Assembly: GCA_963708895.1 (NCBI GenBank)
Contig: CAVPUE010000009.1
Location: forward strand, 1-64,000
DNA from: Bacillus_BD sp963708895
GTDB lineage: Bacteria; Bacillota; Bacilli; Bacillales; Cytobacillaceae
DNA length: 64,000 bases
Direction of reading: 5' to 3'
The notes under the pieces are model-generated. The model saw nothing but the letters and a program-made list of their open reading frames with translations, had not been told where the DNA came from and made no database searches. Each line of letters begins with the position of its first letter. Position 1 is the stretch's first letter. Position numbers and translations under genes: made by a program. This document shows positions 1-8,950 of this stretch, piece by piece.

Positions 1-142
1 ATTTTAACGTAGAAAAAGTTATTTTGTGCATTCGAATTAAATTTGCAGCTCTTTTCTCAAAAATAAACGGCAATTTCAACATGAAACCAATAACAATTAG
101 CTTTTTTCCTCTCCAAAAGCAACAAAGTTTGAGAAAAGAGCC
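1..142. repeat. MITE-like repeat, copy 1 (cut by window edge)
   Basis: This is the right-hand part of a ~185 bp noncoding repeat that is present again, nearly identical, at 151-331 and in more diverged form at 8963-9151. The right end, caacaaagtttgagaaaaga plus gcc, is an imperfect inverted copy of the left end seen in copies 2 and 3. The left end lies outside the window. It has no ORF of its own. It ends eight bases before copy 2, and the eight-base spacer ttatcaaa is repeated after copy 2. Confidence 0.75.
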
Positions 143-150
143 TTATCAAA

Positions 151-331
151 GGCTGTTTTCGTAAAGTTTGTTGTTAAAATCTAAAGGCCGATTTTAACGT
201 AGAAAAAGCTATTTTGTGCATTCGAATTAAATTTGCAGCTCTTTTTCAAAAATAAACGGCAATTTCAACATGAAACCAATAACAATTAGCCTTTTTCCTC
301 TCCAAAAGCAACAAAGTTTGAGAAAAGAGTC
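151..331. repeat. MITE-like repeat, copy 2, flanked by ttatcaaa
   Basis: Noncoding element of 181 bp. The left end begins ggctgttttcgtaaa and the right end is its imperfect inverted repeat (about 19 of 23 positions match). An internal perfect stem has arms gttaaaatc and gattttaac around taaaggcc. The octamer ttatcaaa lies on both sides (143-150 and 332-339) and looks like a target-site duplication. The right-hand octamer contains the TGA stop codon of scoB, so the element sits directly against the 3' end of that gene. No transposase is encoded; mobilisation in trans would be needed. Confidence 0.75.
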
Positions 332-334
332 TTA

Positions 335-967
335 TCAAACTAAATGTGAGCTCACGATAAATGTAGCTTCAGTTTTTTCCTTAACCTCTTCTAAAGTAAC
401 ACCTTCTTGAAGTTCTTCAAGAACGAGTCCTTCTTCCGTTACACGGAAAACAGCTAATTCGGTTACAATTACATCAACAACACCTTTACCGGTTAAAGGT
501 AATGTACATTGCTCTAATATTTTGGAGGCACCTTTTTTTGTACAATGTTCCATGGCTACAATGACCTTTTTTGCACCTGTTACAAGGTCCATAGCACCTC
601 CCATACCAGGAACCATTTTGCCTGGAACCATCCAGTTGGCGAGATTTCCATGTTTGTCAACTTCAAGTCCACCAAGTACTGTTACATCAACATGACCACC
701 ACGGATTAACTCGAATGAAAAGGCACTATCAAAGAAGGCTGCTCCTTGAATGATACCTGCTGGTTGACCTCCAGCATTGACTAGATCTGGATCTTCTGAC
801 GTTACAGGACCTAAACCGATATAACCGTTTTCAGATTGAAGAATGACACTTACACCTTCTGGTAAATAATTTGGCACCATTGTTGGAAGCCCAATACCAA
901 GATTAACAACATCCCCGTCTTTCAATTCCTTCGCTACACGGGCTGCAATCTTTTGTTTGACAGTCAT
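335..967 (-). CDS. scoB: 3-oxoacid CoA-transferase, subunit B
   Basis: Small subunit of a two-subunit CoA-transferase (ScoB/AtoA family) that moves CoA between an acyl-CoA and a 3-oxoacid such as acetoacetate. The family's catalytic glutamate is visible at residue 46 in SENGYIGLGP; the downstream AGGQPAG and GGAMDLVTGAKKV segments also fit the family. It follows scoA on the same strand. The start is uncertain: the good Shine-Dalgarno site at the end of scoA lies about 27 bases before this ATG, and the ATG at the ideal distance opens a different frame that stops at once. The longer open frame (to 1024) has no better ATG. The stop codon lies in the repeat's putative target duplication. Confidence 0.85.
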   Translation of the reverse strand: MTVKQKIAARVAKELKDGDVVNLGIGLPTMVPNYLPEGVSVILQSENGYIGLGPVTSEDPDLVNAGGQPAGIIQGAAFFDSAFSFELIRGGHVDVTVLGGLEVDKHGNLANWMVPGKMVPGMGGAMDLVTGAKKVIVAMEHCTKKGASKILEQCTLPLTGKGVVDVIVTELAVFRVTEEGLVLEELQEGVTLEEVKEKTEATFIVSSHLV

Positions 968-989
968 TTGTTGAGTGATTAAGGGTCCA

Positions 990-1649
990 TTAATGATTAC
1001 CTCCTTGAACAATAATCTTATCAATTAATATTCCCGGGGTCATCACTTCATCAGGGTCAATTTCTCCTACTTCAACAATATGCTCAACTTCAACGATTAC
1101 TGTGTCCGCAGCCATTGCCATTATTGGGTTAAAATTGCGTGCAGATCGATGGTAAACTAAGTTTCCAGCCTTATCCGCTTTATAGGCTTTTAGAAGGGCA
1201 ATATCTGCACGAAGTGGTTTTTCTAATAAATACTCACGACCATCGACAGTAATTTTTTCTTTGCCTTCCTCAACAACTGTACCGACACCAGTTGGAGTTA
1301 AAATCCCACCTAGCCCAGATCCACCAGCACGTACACGTTCAGCTAATGTGCCTTGTGGAACTAACTCAACGTCCAATTCACCTGATATCATTTGTCTACC
1401 TGTTTCAGGATTTGTGCCAATATGCGATGTAATGACTTTTTTACACTTTTTTTTAACAACTAACGGTCCTACTCCAGATCCAATGAAAGCGGTATCATTA
1501 GCAATCAAAGTAATATCCTTTACATCAGCCTTCTCAATCGCATTTACAAGCGTTTCTGGCGTACCAATCCCCATAAAGCCACCAGCCATTACGATCATGC
1601 CATCCTTAAAAATGGATGAAACTTCCTCCATTGAAATGACCTTACTCAT
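990..1649 (-). CDS. scoA: 3-oxoacid CoA-transferase, subunit A
   Basis: Large subunit of the same heterodimeric CoA-transferase (ScoA/AtoD family). The N-terminal GGFMGIGTPETL signature at about residues 23-34 and the PTGVGT and YHRSARNFNP segments are family hallmarks. The start is set by a GGAGGTGCTC site seven bases before ATG at 1649; the open frame extends to 1688 without a better site. It heads the operon with scoB, and its own end supplies the Shine-Dalgarno site for scoB. A sigma-54 promoter lies about 60 bases upstream, so expression should depend on the neighbouring enhancer-binding protein, probably in response to a short-chain acid or ketone substrate (inferred). Confidence 0.9.
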   Translation of the reverse strand: MSKVISMEEVSSIFKDGMIVMAGGFMGIGTPETLVNAIEKADVKDITLIANDTAFIGSGVGPLVVKKKCKKVITSHIGTNPETGRQMISGELDVELVPQGTLAERVRAGGSGLGGILTPTGVGTVVEEGKEKITVDGREYLLEKPLRADIALLKAYKADKAGNLVYHRSARNFNPIMAMAADTVIVEVEHIVEVGEIDPDEVMTPGILIDKIIVQGGNH

Positions 1650-1708
1650 TTCAGAGCACCTCCAATAAGATGAATTACTATTCTTCATTATGATTACGAC
1701 AATTGTTG

Positions 1709-1726
1709 TTGCAAGTTTTGTGCCAA
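1709..1726 (-). promoter_or_regulatory. Sigma-54 (-24/-12) promoter of scoAB
   Basis: Read on the minus strand the bases are TTGGCACAAAACTTGCAA, an essentially perfect TGGCAC-N5-TTGCA element for SigL/RpoN. It lies 60 bases upstream of the scoA start and points at it. The gene immediately upstream encodes a sigma-54-dependent activator, which makes the pairing convincing. Confidence 0.9.
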
Positions 1727-1937
1727 CTTTATCTTTTAACGGAAAAATAGTATTTCTTATATTGATTTTCCTTTATAAAAACCCTTTAATTCATGCGATT
1801 GCTTCATAGTTTAATAGGTAAAAAGCTGCAAAACTTCCTTGTACCTACTACAAAATAAAGTGGATTAATCACTAAAATCGAGTGGACACTTCTACTTTTT
1901 GTACAGTTATACTTACACTTTGAATTTTTCACTTATT

Positions 1938-1963
1938 TAAGTGTAAGAATTTTCTTACACTTA
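1938..1963. promoter_or_regulatory. Palindromic enhancer-like site upstream of scoAB
   Basis: A perfect 12-bp inverted repeat, arms taagtgtaagaa and ttcttacactta around two bases, lies about 220 bases upstream of the sigma-54 promoter. That is the usual distance for an upstream activator site. Related pieces (agtggacact near 1880, aagtgtcca near 1980, gtacactta near 1996) surround it. The stretch 1650-2097 holds no gene. Binding by the activator encoded at 2098-3456 is inferred. Confidence 0.6.
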
Positions 1964-2097
1964 AATACTCACAAGGTAAAAAGTGTCCATTTTTACGTAC
2001 ACTTATTGCTTACAAGTACAAAATGGAGAGAATGTCGTTTAGTATTAGAAACATAAAAAGGATATATCTGTTAAGAACATACCCTTTTGTGTATAAA

Positions 2098-3456
2098 CTA
2101 TAAACCATATTTATTCATTTTTTCATAAAGAGTCGTTCGACTTATTCCGAGTACTCTTGCTGTTTCGGATTTATTACCGTTCATTAATTCTAAATAATTG
2201 ATAATGGTATGTCGTTCGGTTTCCTCTATCACTTCATTTAAAGTAAGAGTCGATGATGGACTTTTATAACCTCTAATTTCTTCAGGTAGATGGTCTGAGG
2301 TAATCATTTCAGCTTCATCCACCAAATTTAAAGCCCGTTCGATTGAATTTTCCAGCTCACGAATGTTACCAGGCCATGAATAGGAATTCAGCAATCTTAG
2401 TGCTCTGTCACTGATTCCTTCTATTTGCTTATTCATTAACTTCTGGTATTTTCTGAGAAAATGATGAACGAGCTTAGGTATATCTTCAGAGCGTTCACTT
2501 AATTTCGGAACTACGATCGTCATCACCTTTAAACGATAGTATAAATCAAGCCGGAATTCACCTTTCTCAACCATTTCCTCGAGGTTCCGGTTTGTTGCCG
2601 CAATGATTCTGACATCAATGGGGATGCTCCTAGTTGAGCCAACTCGTTCAACTTCCCTTTCTTGCAAAACGCGCAGTAATTTTACCTGCATATGCAGAGG
2701 CAATTCACCAATTTCGTCTAGAAAGATCGTTCCACCATCAGCTGCTTCAAACTTCCCAACTTTACCACCCTTTTTAGCCCCTGTGAATGAGCCCTCTTCA
2801 TAGCCAAACAGTTCAGATTCTAATAACTCTGCAGGAATCGCAGCACAATTGACCTTGATAAAAACACCCATAGAACGTTTACTGTCATTATGAATCGAAT
2901 GTGCAAATAATTCCTTCCCCGTTCCGCTCTCACCAAGGAGCAATACATTGGAATCACTTTTAGCTGTTTTTCTCGCTTGGTCTTTCGCATCAAGAAAAGT
3001 GGGACTATTTCCTATCAAGCTATCAAAGGTATAAGTGGCTTTGTTTCTTTCCCTAAATTCACCTTTATACCTACTTAGCTCTTTTTCAAGGGATTGAACC
3101 CTTTTCGTCAGTGAATTTAACTGTTCAAGATTTTTAAAAAGTACCTTTCCCACAACTCCAACTATTTTTCCATCTTTAATAATAGGTACGCGTGTTGCAA
3201 TCATATAATTCCCGTTAATCTTTTGTAGTTGTGCGACTTCTTCTTTACCTGTTTGAGCGACAATATGCATACGGGTATTTTCAATAACCTCAGTTACATG
3301 TTTACCAATTGAGCTTTCTTGGTCAACGCCAAGGAATTCTGCATAAGGACGGTTTAACATTTGAACCATTCCATCTTTATCAATCACCACTAGGCCGTCA
3401 TAGGTATAATCAAAGAGATCTTTTGTCACTTCAAATAGAATCGTTTTCTCTTCCAT
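2098..3456 (-). CDS. Sigma-54-dependent transcriptional activator (PAS-AAA+-Fis)
   Basis: Enhancer-binding protein of 452 residues. A PAS sensor domain covers about residues 10-110, followed by a short coiled linker. The AAA+ domain has Walker A GESGTGKE at 175-182, the sigma-54 contact loop as GSFTGA (222-227; many relatives have GAFTGA), and Walker B GGTIFLDE at 241-248. A Fis-type helix-turn-helix ends the protein. There is no receiver domain, so the signal is probably a small molecule or partner read by the PAS domain. Start chosen at ATG after GGGGGAT. It is transcribed towards scoAB, which has a sigma-54 promoter, so it is very likely the regulator of that operon. Confidence 0.93.
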   Translation of the reverse strand: MEEKTILFEVTKDLFDYTYDGLVVIDKDGMVQMLNRPYAEFLGVDQESSIGKHVTEVIENTRMHIVAQTGKEEVAQLQKINGNYMIATRVPIIKDGKIVGVVGKVLFKNLEQLNSLTKRVQSLEKELSRYKGEFRERNKATYTFDSLIGNSPTFLDAKDQARKTAKSDSNVLLLGESGTGKELFAHSIHNDSKRSMGVFIKVNCAAIPAELLESELFGYEEGSFTGAKKGGKVGKFEAADGGTIFLDEIGELPLHMQVKLLRVLQEREVERVGSTRSIPIDVRIIAATNRNLEEMVEKGEFRLDLYYRLKVMTIVVPKLSERSEDIPKLVHHFLRKYQKLMNKQIEGISDRALRLLNSYSWPGNIRELENSIERALNLVDEAEMITSDHLPEEIRGYKSPSSTLTLNEVIEETERHTIINYLELMNGNKSETARVLGISRTTLYEKMNKYGL

Positions 3457-3588
3457 AACAACCTAAAATCCCCCTTACCACTAAACATTGTGTAAGTATT
3501 ATAACATATTTAAAGATTCGGAAATCTACATCCCCTGACTATTGCGCCTGTTTCAAATCAAAATAGTAGACAAAAATCCATAATAAAA

Positions 3589-3607
3589 ACAGCAGAAGGT
3601 CTGCTGT
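3589..3607 (-). terminator. Terminator after psiE
   Basis: Stem acagcaga/tctgctgt with a short loop, followed on the minus strand by a run of T. It lies 18 bases beyond the psiE stop codon. Confidence 0.75.
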
Positions 3608-3624
3608 CTTATAGATTTTTACTA

Positions 3625-4062
3625 TTAATCTTCTCTCCTACCTTTAAAAAACCAATGGCTATGCGGTCGATCACGAGGAGTTAAATTGATGATGAAATAT
3701 CCAATAATTAATAGTAATATGACAATTGAATAAAATAACGTATGTAAAGGGTCAGAATGATCAACAATAATCAACCTAATCATTGCTGTAATACCAATAT
3801 AAATAAAATATCGCAATGGAAAATGATAATCCTCTTCAAAATATTTCACAATCATGGTGATAAATTCAAAATATAAAAAGAAGATTAATATATTTTCCAA
3901 AAAAACAATATAATTTTGGTGAGAATAGTTAAATAATAACGGTAAAAACAAAATTAATTCCTTAATCAATAAAAAGGATAAAATAACAGCTAAAAGGACG
4001 AGTACTATATTTAGAAAAAACTGAAAGACTTTCGGAATAACTTCCTTAATATAATTTTCCAC
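3625..4062 (-). CDS. psiE: PsiE-family (phosphate-starvation-inducible) membrane protein
   Basis: Small integral membrane protein of 145 residues with four predicted hydrophobic helices (about 15-38, 50-72, 85-103 and 108-127). The segment HFPLRYFIYIGITAMIRLII is characteristic of PsiE, whose members are induced on phosphate starvation and whose biochemical role is unknown. Translation starts at GTG, preceded by GGAG ten bases upstream. It is a single-gene unit with its own terminator. Confidence 0.82.
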   Translation of the reverse strand: MENYIKEVIPKVFQFFLNIVLVLLAVILSFLLIKELILFLPLLFNYSHQNYIVFLENILIFFLYFEFITMIVKYFEEDYHFPLRYFIYIGITAMIRLIIVDHSDPLHTLFYSIVILLLIIGYFIINLTPRDRPHSHWFFKGRRED

Positions 4063-4166
4063 TTATGCTTAACTCCTCACATGTTTGTATAAAACATAGT
4101 AACATCTTCAATGCTCTATGAAATAAATATAACATGTATCGAAATAAAATTTTTATTATTATATAA

Positions 4167-4200
4167 AAAAACGACTGAAAGAGGATCTTTCAATCGTTTT
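4167..4200. terminator. Terminator after the TraB-family gene
   Basis: Inverted repeat aaaacgactgaaag / ctttcaatcgtttt with flanking A and T runs, just past the stop codon of the minus-strand gene. It could terminate in both directions. Confidence 0.8.
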
Positions 4201-4208
4201 TATCTATA

Positions 4209-5381
4209 TTAGAAATTATTTAAGAATAAACGGAATACATCTGCTGCTCCGATAAAGGTCCCAATTGAACTTCCTAGATTGGCCAATACAACAACAAGGA
4301 GAATTCTTGTTACTTTATTGTTCCAAAATCCCTTTACAGACCGAACATCATCTGAAAGGCTTTCAAAATCACTAACATGTGGCTTCCGAACAAGTGCCTG
4401 GACAAAGCCTGTAAACCAGCCAGCTGCTGTTACTGGATCAAGAGCAGTAATTGGTGCTGCAACAAATGCGGTCAGAATTGTCAGCGGATGACCAAATGCA
4501 ATGGCCGTTCCAAGGGCTGAAAGCGATCCATGCCATAAAAACCAGCTGATGGTTTGCTGAAGCCCAGCGGATGGATTGTTATAAAAGGTATAGGCAATCA
4601 TCATAATAATGAAAAGCGGAATCACCCAACCAATGATTTTCGGAACCTTTGACTTTGGCGGAAGCTTCGTAATCGCCGAAAGATCATGATCCTCATATAT
4701 TTCTTTTTTGATTCCTGGAACATGAGCTGCCCCTAAAACAGCAACAACCTTTTGTCCTGGCGCCTCTTTAATTTTTTGTGATAAGTATTGATCACGTTCA
4801 TCAATAAGAGGAGTTTTTAGTTTTGGAAAATGTTCAGTGAAATCACTAAGAATGGAATCTAACATATCCTGGGATTTCATTTTCTCTAGTTCTTCCTCTG
4901 TTATTTTGTCATTGCTAAAAATACTCAAGATAATTTGTGCAATCAGCTGTGATTTTCCCCAGAAACTCACATTATGCCAGATTCTAGAGAAGGTTATTTG
5001 AATATTACGATCCGCTAATACTAGATTGGCGCCTACTTCCTTAGCTGATTCTATTCCTTGAATCATTTCCTGACCAGCATTAATTCCTAACTGGCTTGCC
5101 ATTCTTTTTTGAAAAGAAGATAGAGCTAAATTCACAAGTAGAACAGCTGCCTTCCTTTCCTTAATCACCTTAAAAATATCCATATCTCTCCACTTATCAC
5201 CATCTGTGATGGATTGATACCTTTGTTCATCTAACTCAATACAAACTGAATCAGGTCTTTCTAATTCAATCACTTCTTTTACTTGCTCTGCACTTTGCTT
5301 TGAGACATGTGCCGTTCCAATTAAAATGATTTCTTTACCTTCTACATTTAATCTCGTAATATTTGCTGTTTCTTCAGACAT
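4209..5381 (-). CDS. TraB/PrgY-family membrane protein
   Basis: Protein of 390 residues. The N-terminal TraB domain (about 1-230) carries the family's GTAHVS (residues 22-27), a conserved CIELDEQRY segment and GAAHVPG near 218. The C-terminal third contains about three or four transmembrane helices. Members occur in all domains of life; the enterococcal PrgY/TraB proteins lower peptide-pheromone activity, and the fold is related to Tiki/haem-degradation-type metalloproteases. The physiological substrate in bacilli is unknown. It stands alone with its own terminator. Confidence 0.88.
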   Translation of the reverse strand: MSEETANITRLNVEGKEIILIGTAHVSKQSAEQVKEVIELERPDSVCIELDEQRYQSITDGDKWRDMDIFKVIKERKAAVLLVNLALSSFQKRMASQLGINAGQEMIQGIESAKEVGANLVLADRNIQITFSRIWHNVSFWGKSQLIAQIILSIFSNDKITEEELEKMKSQDMLDSILSDFTEHFPKLKTPLIDERDQYLSQKIKEAPGQKVVAVLGAAHVPGIKKEIYEDHDLSAITKLPPKSKVPKIIGWVIPLFIIMMIAYTFYNNPSAGLQQTISWFLWHGSLSALGTAIAFGHPLTILTAFVAAPITALDPVTAAGWFTGFVQALVRKPHVSDFESLSDDVRSVKGFWNNKVTRILLVVVLANLGSSIGTFIGAADVFRLFLNNF

Positions 5382-5520
5382 GGATTACCTTCCTTTAATG
5401 TTCCTACTAAATAATAATTATGGTTATTTATCCATAATAACCTACAATTACATGAATATAAAATATCTTCTTCTTTAAAAGTCTGTAAATTTTAGAAATT
5501 AAGGGCCCTTTGTCAAAAAA

Positions 5521-5548
5521 AAGAACCATATCCTGTGATATAGTTCTT
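5521..5548. terminator. Terminator after the chemotaxis receptor gene
   Basis: Stem aagaaccatatc / gatatagttctt with a four-base loop and A/T runs, ten bases after the minus-strand stop codon. Confidence 0.75.
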
Positions 5549-5558
5549 CATTCAACTC

Positions 5559-7313
5559 TTAATCTCTAACTTGAAAACGTTGTGTCATCGCCCAAAGGGA
5601 CTGGGACAACTGATTTAGCTTTAGGCCAATTTCATCTGTACTTTCCATTTGCGTAATTTGATTTTCACTTGAAATAAGCATATCTTCAGCACTAGCTAAT
5701 GTCTCTTGAGAAACCGATATGAAATGATCAGCACTTTGTTCAAGATTGGGTAGTATGCCCTTCAAGTCTTTCAGTTCACCTTGTATCCTTTGAAGTCTTT
5801 CACTTACTTCAGATATTTCCTGCATCAGTTCATCAAAGGAAATTTTTGATTCATTTGCCATTTGTAGGTTATTTTTAATTTTGCTAAGCATTTGTTCAAA
5901 TTCCTGCGAAGCCCCAATCGCGATGTTCTCCATATTTAAAACAGAGTTGGATATTTGCTCTGTAGCTTTTGTTGATTGTTCAGCAAGATTACGAACTTCC
6001 TGAGCCACTACTGCAAATCCTTTACCAGCATCACCTGCACGGGCTGCCTCTATAGAAGCATTAAGAGCAAGTAGTTTTGTCTGTTCTGCAATGCCATTGA
6101 CTAATCCCACTAAGTTTGTGATCGATAGAGAGTAATCCTTTACTTGCTTCATCGTAGTTGTTAAATTGTCAAAGTCTGTTTCAAATGTATGAATAGTAGA
6201 AATTAATCCATCCATGCTTCTCTCCCCGCGTTTTGCAGAGTGATTCATATTGTTTGAGCGATCAAAGACAATATCCATATTATTCATCATATCTTCAATC
6301 TTATATTTCATTTCTCTAAAGCTTGTAGCACTATCCTCTGAACTGCTTGCTGTTTGCTCTGCCCCTTGTTTCACAACATTAATGGCTGAGACTAATTCCT
6401 GACTAGATGTTAGCGCATTTCCTGAAGCTTGTTTTAAATCTGCACCTTTATTTTCTAAATCCTCTGTTGTTTCCTTAAGCTCGTGTAACATTTCATTCAT
6501 ATGATTAATCATGGCATTATAACTTTTATGCAAAGAAACCATTTCAGGTATGGTTGTTTTGATATCAATCGAATGCTGAAAATCCCCATCACGTACACTT
6601 CGCATATTATCTCGAAGGATATTGATTGGTTTAATCAAAGTTCTTACAAAAAGAATAATTACAATAACCGTCACAATAATGCTCAAAATAATGAAGGCTA
6701 AGGTGAAATAAGCCATTCCATTAACAGGTTCCATATAGGAATTCGTAGGGATCAGCAATACGTATGTGCCGCCAATTTCACTCATTTTTTGAAATGTAAT
6801 CGTATAGTCTTTTCCCTGAATATTCTCATGGAACACACCATTATTAGTTTCGATTATTTTTTCAACTGTTTTTTGCGGAATATCTGGCAGTGAATCTTTA
6901 CTTACCTTGAATGGAGTTACCTTTTTGTCAGTAATATAGAAAAAGTCGGACAGTATTCCATCTGATTCTAGCGTTTCTTGTTGCTGTCTTACATTGGCAT
7001 CAAGTTGCTGCATAAAATAGTCTTCATCACTTACGTAAACAAACTTTAAATTTTCTGCAATATACCCCATTAACTCTGTTTCTCTTTGTAATCTATTTTC
7101 GATGGATTCCATCGTCAAATCTCTAGCCTTTAGGTACGAACTACTCCCCACTATAAAAACAGAAATAACAATCAAGGAAACAAATAAGATCAATAAACGG
7201 CTGCTCAAGTTTACCTTTTCTGTCCACTTAGCAAAAAAATGCCCCTTTTCCTTCTCTTTGCTTCTAGATTTGGGCTTCTGCTGCTTTTTTTTACGAAATG
7301 ATTTTATTTTCAA
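5559..7313 (-). CDS. Methyl-accepting chemotaxis protein
   Basis: Transmembrane chemoreceptor of 584 residues. A basic N-terminal stretch (KIKSFRKKKQQK) precedes TM1 at about 38-60; an extracellular ligand domain of roughly 140 residues follows, then TM2 at about 200-222, a HAMP domain, and the cytoplasmic four-helix signalling hairpin. The kinase-contact tip is unmistakable (LNASIEAARAG followed by GKGFAVVAQEVR). The extracellular part is of the single-Cache type by length, but the ligand cannot be predicted. It is monocistronic and divergent from the transporter at 7559. Confidence 0.95.
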   Translation of the reverse strand: MKIKSFRKKKQQKPKSRSKEKEKGHFFAKWTEKVNLSSRLLILFVSLIVISVFIVGSSSYLKARDLTMESIENRLQRETELMGYIAENLKFVYVSDEDYFMQQLDANVRQQQETLESDGILSDFFYITDKKVTPFKVSKDSLPDIPQKTVEKIIETNNGVFHENIQGKDYTITFQKMSEIGGTYVLLIPTNSYMEPVNGMAYFTLAFIILSIIVTVIVIILFVRTLIKPINILRDNMRSVRDGDFQHSIDIKTTIPEMVSLHKSYNAMINHMNEMLHELKETTEDLENKGADLKQASGNALTSSQELVSAINVVKQGAEQTASSSEDSATSFREMKYKIEDMMNNMDIVFDRSNNMNHSAKRGERSMDGLISTIHTFETDFDNLTTTMKQVKDYSLSITNLVGLVNGIAEQTKLLALNASIEAARAGDAGKGFAVVAQEVRNLAEQSTKATEQISNSVLNMENIAIGASQEFEQMLSKIKNNLQMANESKISFDELMQEISEVSERLQRIQGELKDLKGILPNLEQSADHFISVSQETLASAEDMLISSENQITQMESTDEIGLKLNQLSQSLWAMTQRFQVRD

Positions 7314-7558
7314 TACAAATACCTCCGACCCAATACTATTTTCCTATAATGAATTATACAGTTTAATTATTAATTTATTGTAAAGATATAATAAAGTTGG
7401 CCTTATTTTATACGGTAATTTTCTATATCCCTAATGCAATTGAAAATTAACAATAAAATAGTTCCCTATATCTTATATAGTAATGGAACCGATATCTTCC
7501 ACTAGGCATATTCTACATGAAGCGACCGAGTTTTACTTTAGTGTGAGGAGTGTTTATG

Positions 7559-8950
7559 ATGGGGATTGAATTAACATTAGTCCATTGGATTTACTTTGCG
7601 TTTATTTTACTTATTATCGGTTTTATGGTCAAAAGATTAGATACCACGATACTATGTATCATTGGCATCTTCCTCATTGCCATGGTCTCGAGCGGTTCAT
7701 TAACAAAATCAATAATGAGTATTTTTTCAAGCTTCGTCTTTGCTATTTCAGAACTGCTACCGACCATTCTAATTATCTCGATGATTGTTGCCATGAGTAA
7801 AACGTTAACCCAAACAGGGATAAACGATGTGATGATTGCCCCATTTGCTAAATTGATTCGCACCCCTACACTTGCTTATTGGATCATTGGTCTATTAATG
7901 ATGGTCATTTCCTTCTTTTTCTGGCCATCTCCTGCCGTTGCCCTAATTGGGGCGGTTCTTCTTCCCGTAGCCATTCGAGCAGGGCTTCCCGCTCTAGGTG
8001 TTGCAATTTCTATGAATTTATTTGGTCATGGGATTGCCTTATCAGGGGACTTTATTATCCAGGCGGCCCCGAAACTAACAGCTGATGCCGCCGGATTACC
8101 TGTAAATGAAGTGATTTCTGCCAGTATTCCCCTTGTTATCGTGATGGGTGTCGTCACGACAACTGTTGCTTTCCTTTTCTTAAAAAGGGATTTGAAAAAG
8201 GGAACACTACAAAATGTTGCCGCATTTGACGGCGATATTGAAACCATTGAAAAGGTTGATGTCTTAACTTCTAATCAGAAAAAATGGTTTGCGTTATTAA
8301 TCCCTATTCTTTTTGTTCTCGACGTTGTAGCTATGTTTATCTTTAACCTTCAAGGTGGCGATGCAACAGCTTTAGTAGGAGGGACTGCAATCCTTATTTT
8401 CCTGCTTATTAATATGACAGGGTTTAAAGTAAAAGGATTATCCAAAACGACGAGAAGGATCATTGATGGCTTCCAGTTTGGATTTAAAGTATTTGGTCCT
8501 GTTATCCCGATTGCTGCCTTCTTTTATTTAGGCGATGCTGGTTTTACCACGATTATCGGAGATTTTCTCCCTGAAGTATCAAATGGGATTGTCAATGATC
8601 TCGGGATTGCATTAGCAAGTGTTGTTCCTTTAACAGCAGAGATTGGCGCAATCACCTTAACCATTGTTGGAGCAATAACGGGCTTAGACGGCTCTGGATT
8701 TTCCGGAATTTCTCTAGCAGGTTCAATCGCTAACTTATTTTCCCACTCGATCGGTGAAGGTGCTGCAACATTGACAGCCCTCGGCCAAATTTCTGCTATT
8801 TGGGTAGGTGGGGGAACCCTTATTCCTTGGGCTCTGATTCCTGCAGCTGCGATTTGTAATGTAAGTCCATTTGAACTGGCGAGACGCAACCTCTTACCTG
8901 TTTGTATTGGGCTAGTCGTTACTACTATTGTTGCGATGTTTCTTATTTAA
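7559..8950 (+). CDS. Ion-transporter-superfamily permease (organic acid or ion transporter)
   Basis: Highly hydrophobic protein of about 463 residues with roughly 11-12 transmembrane helices. The architecture, with two similar halves, a central charged cytoplasmic loop (near 205-235), and small-residue re-entrant stretches such as TAEIGAITLT and FSHSIGEGAATLTALG, fits the ion transporter superfamily that includes GntP, CitM and C4-dicarboxylate carriers. The substrate is not identifiable. GAGGAG at 7545-7550 favours ATG at 7559 (or 7556) over the GTG at 7550. Its stop codon lies inside the 19-bp direct repeat that flanks the MITE at 8963. Confidence 0.8.
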   Translation: MGIELTLVHWIYFAFILLIIGFMVKRLDTTILCIIGIFLIAMVSSGSLTKSIMSIFSSFVFAISELLPTILIISMIVAMSKTLTQTGINDVMIAPFAKLIRTPTLAYWIIGLLMMVISFFFWPSPAVALIGAVLLPVAIRAGLPALGVAISMNLFGHGIALSGDFIIQAAPKLTADAAGLPVNEVISASIPLVIVMGVVTTTVAFLFLKRDLKKGTLQNVAAFDGDIETIEKVDVLTSNQKKWFALLIPILFVLDVVAMFIFNLQGGDATALVGGTAILIFLLINMTGFKVKGLSKTTRRIIDGFQFGFKVFGPVIPIAAFFYLGDAGFTTIIGDFLPEVSNGIVNDLGIALASVVPLTAEIGAITLTIVGAITGLDGSGFSGISLAGSIANLFSHSIGEGAATLTALGQISAIWVGGGTLIPWALIPAAAICNVSPFELARRNLLPVCIGLVVTTIVAMFLI

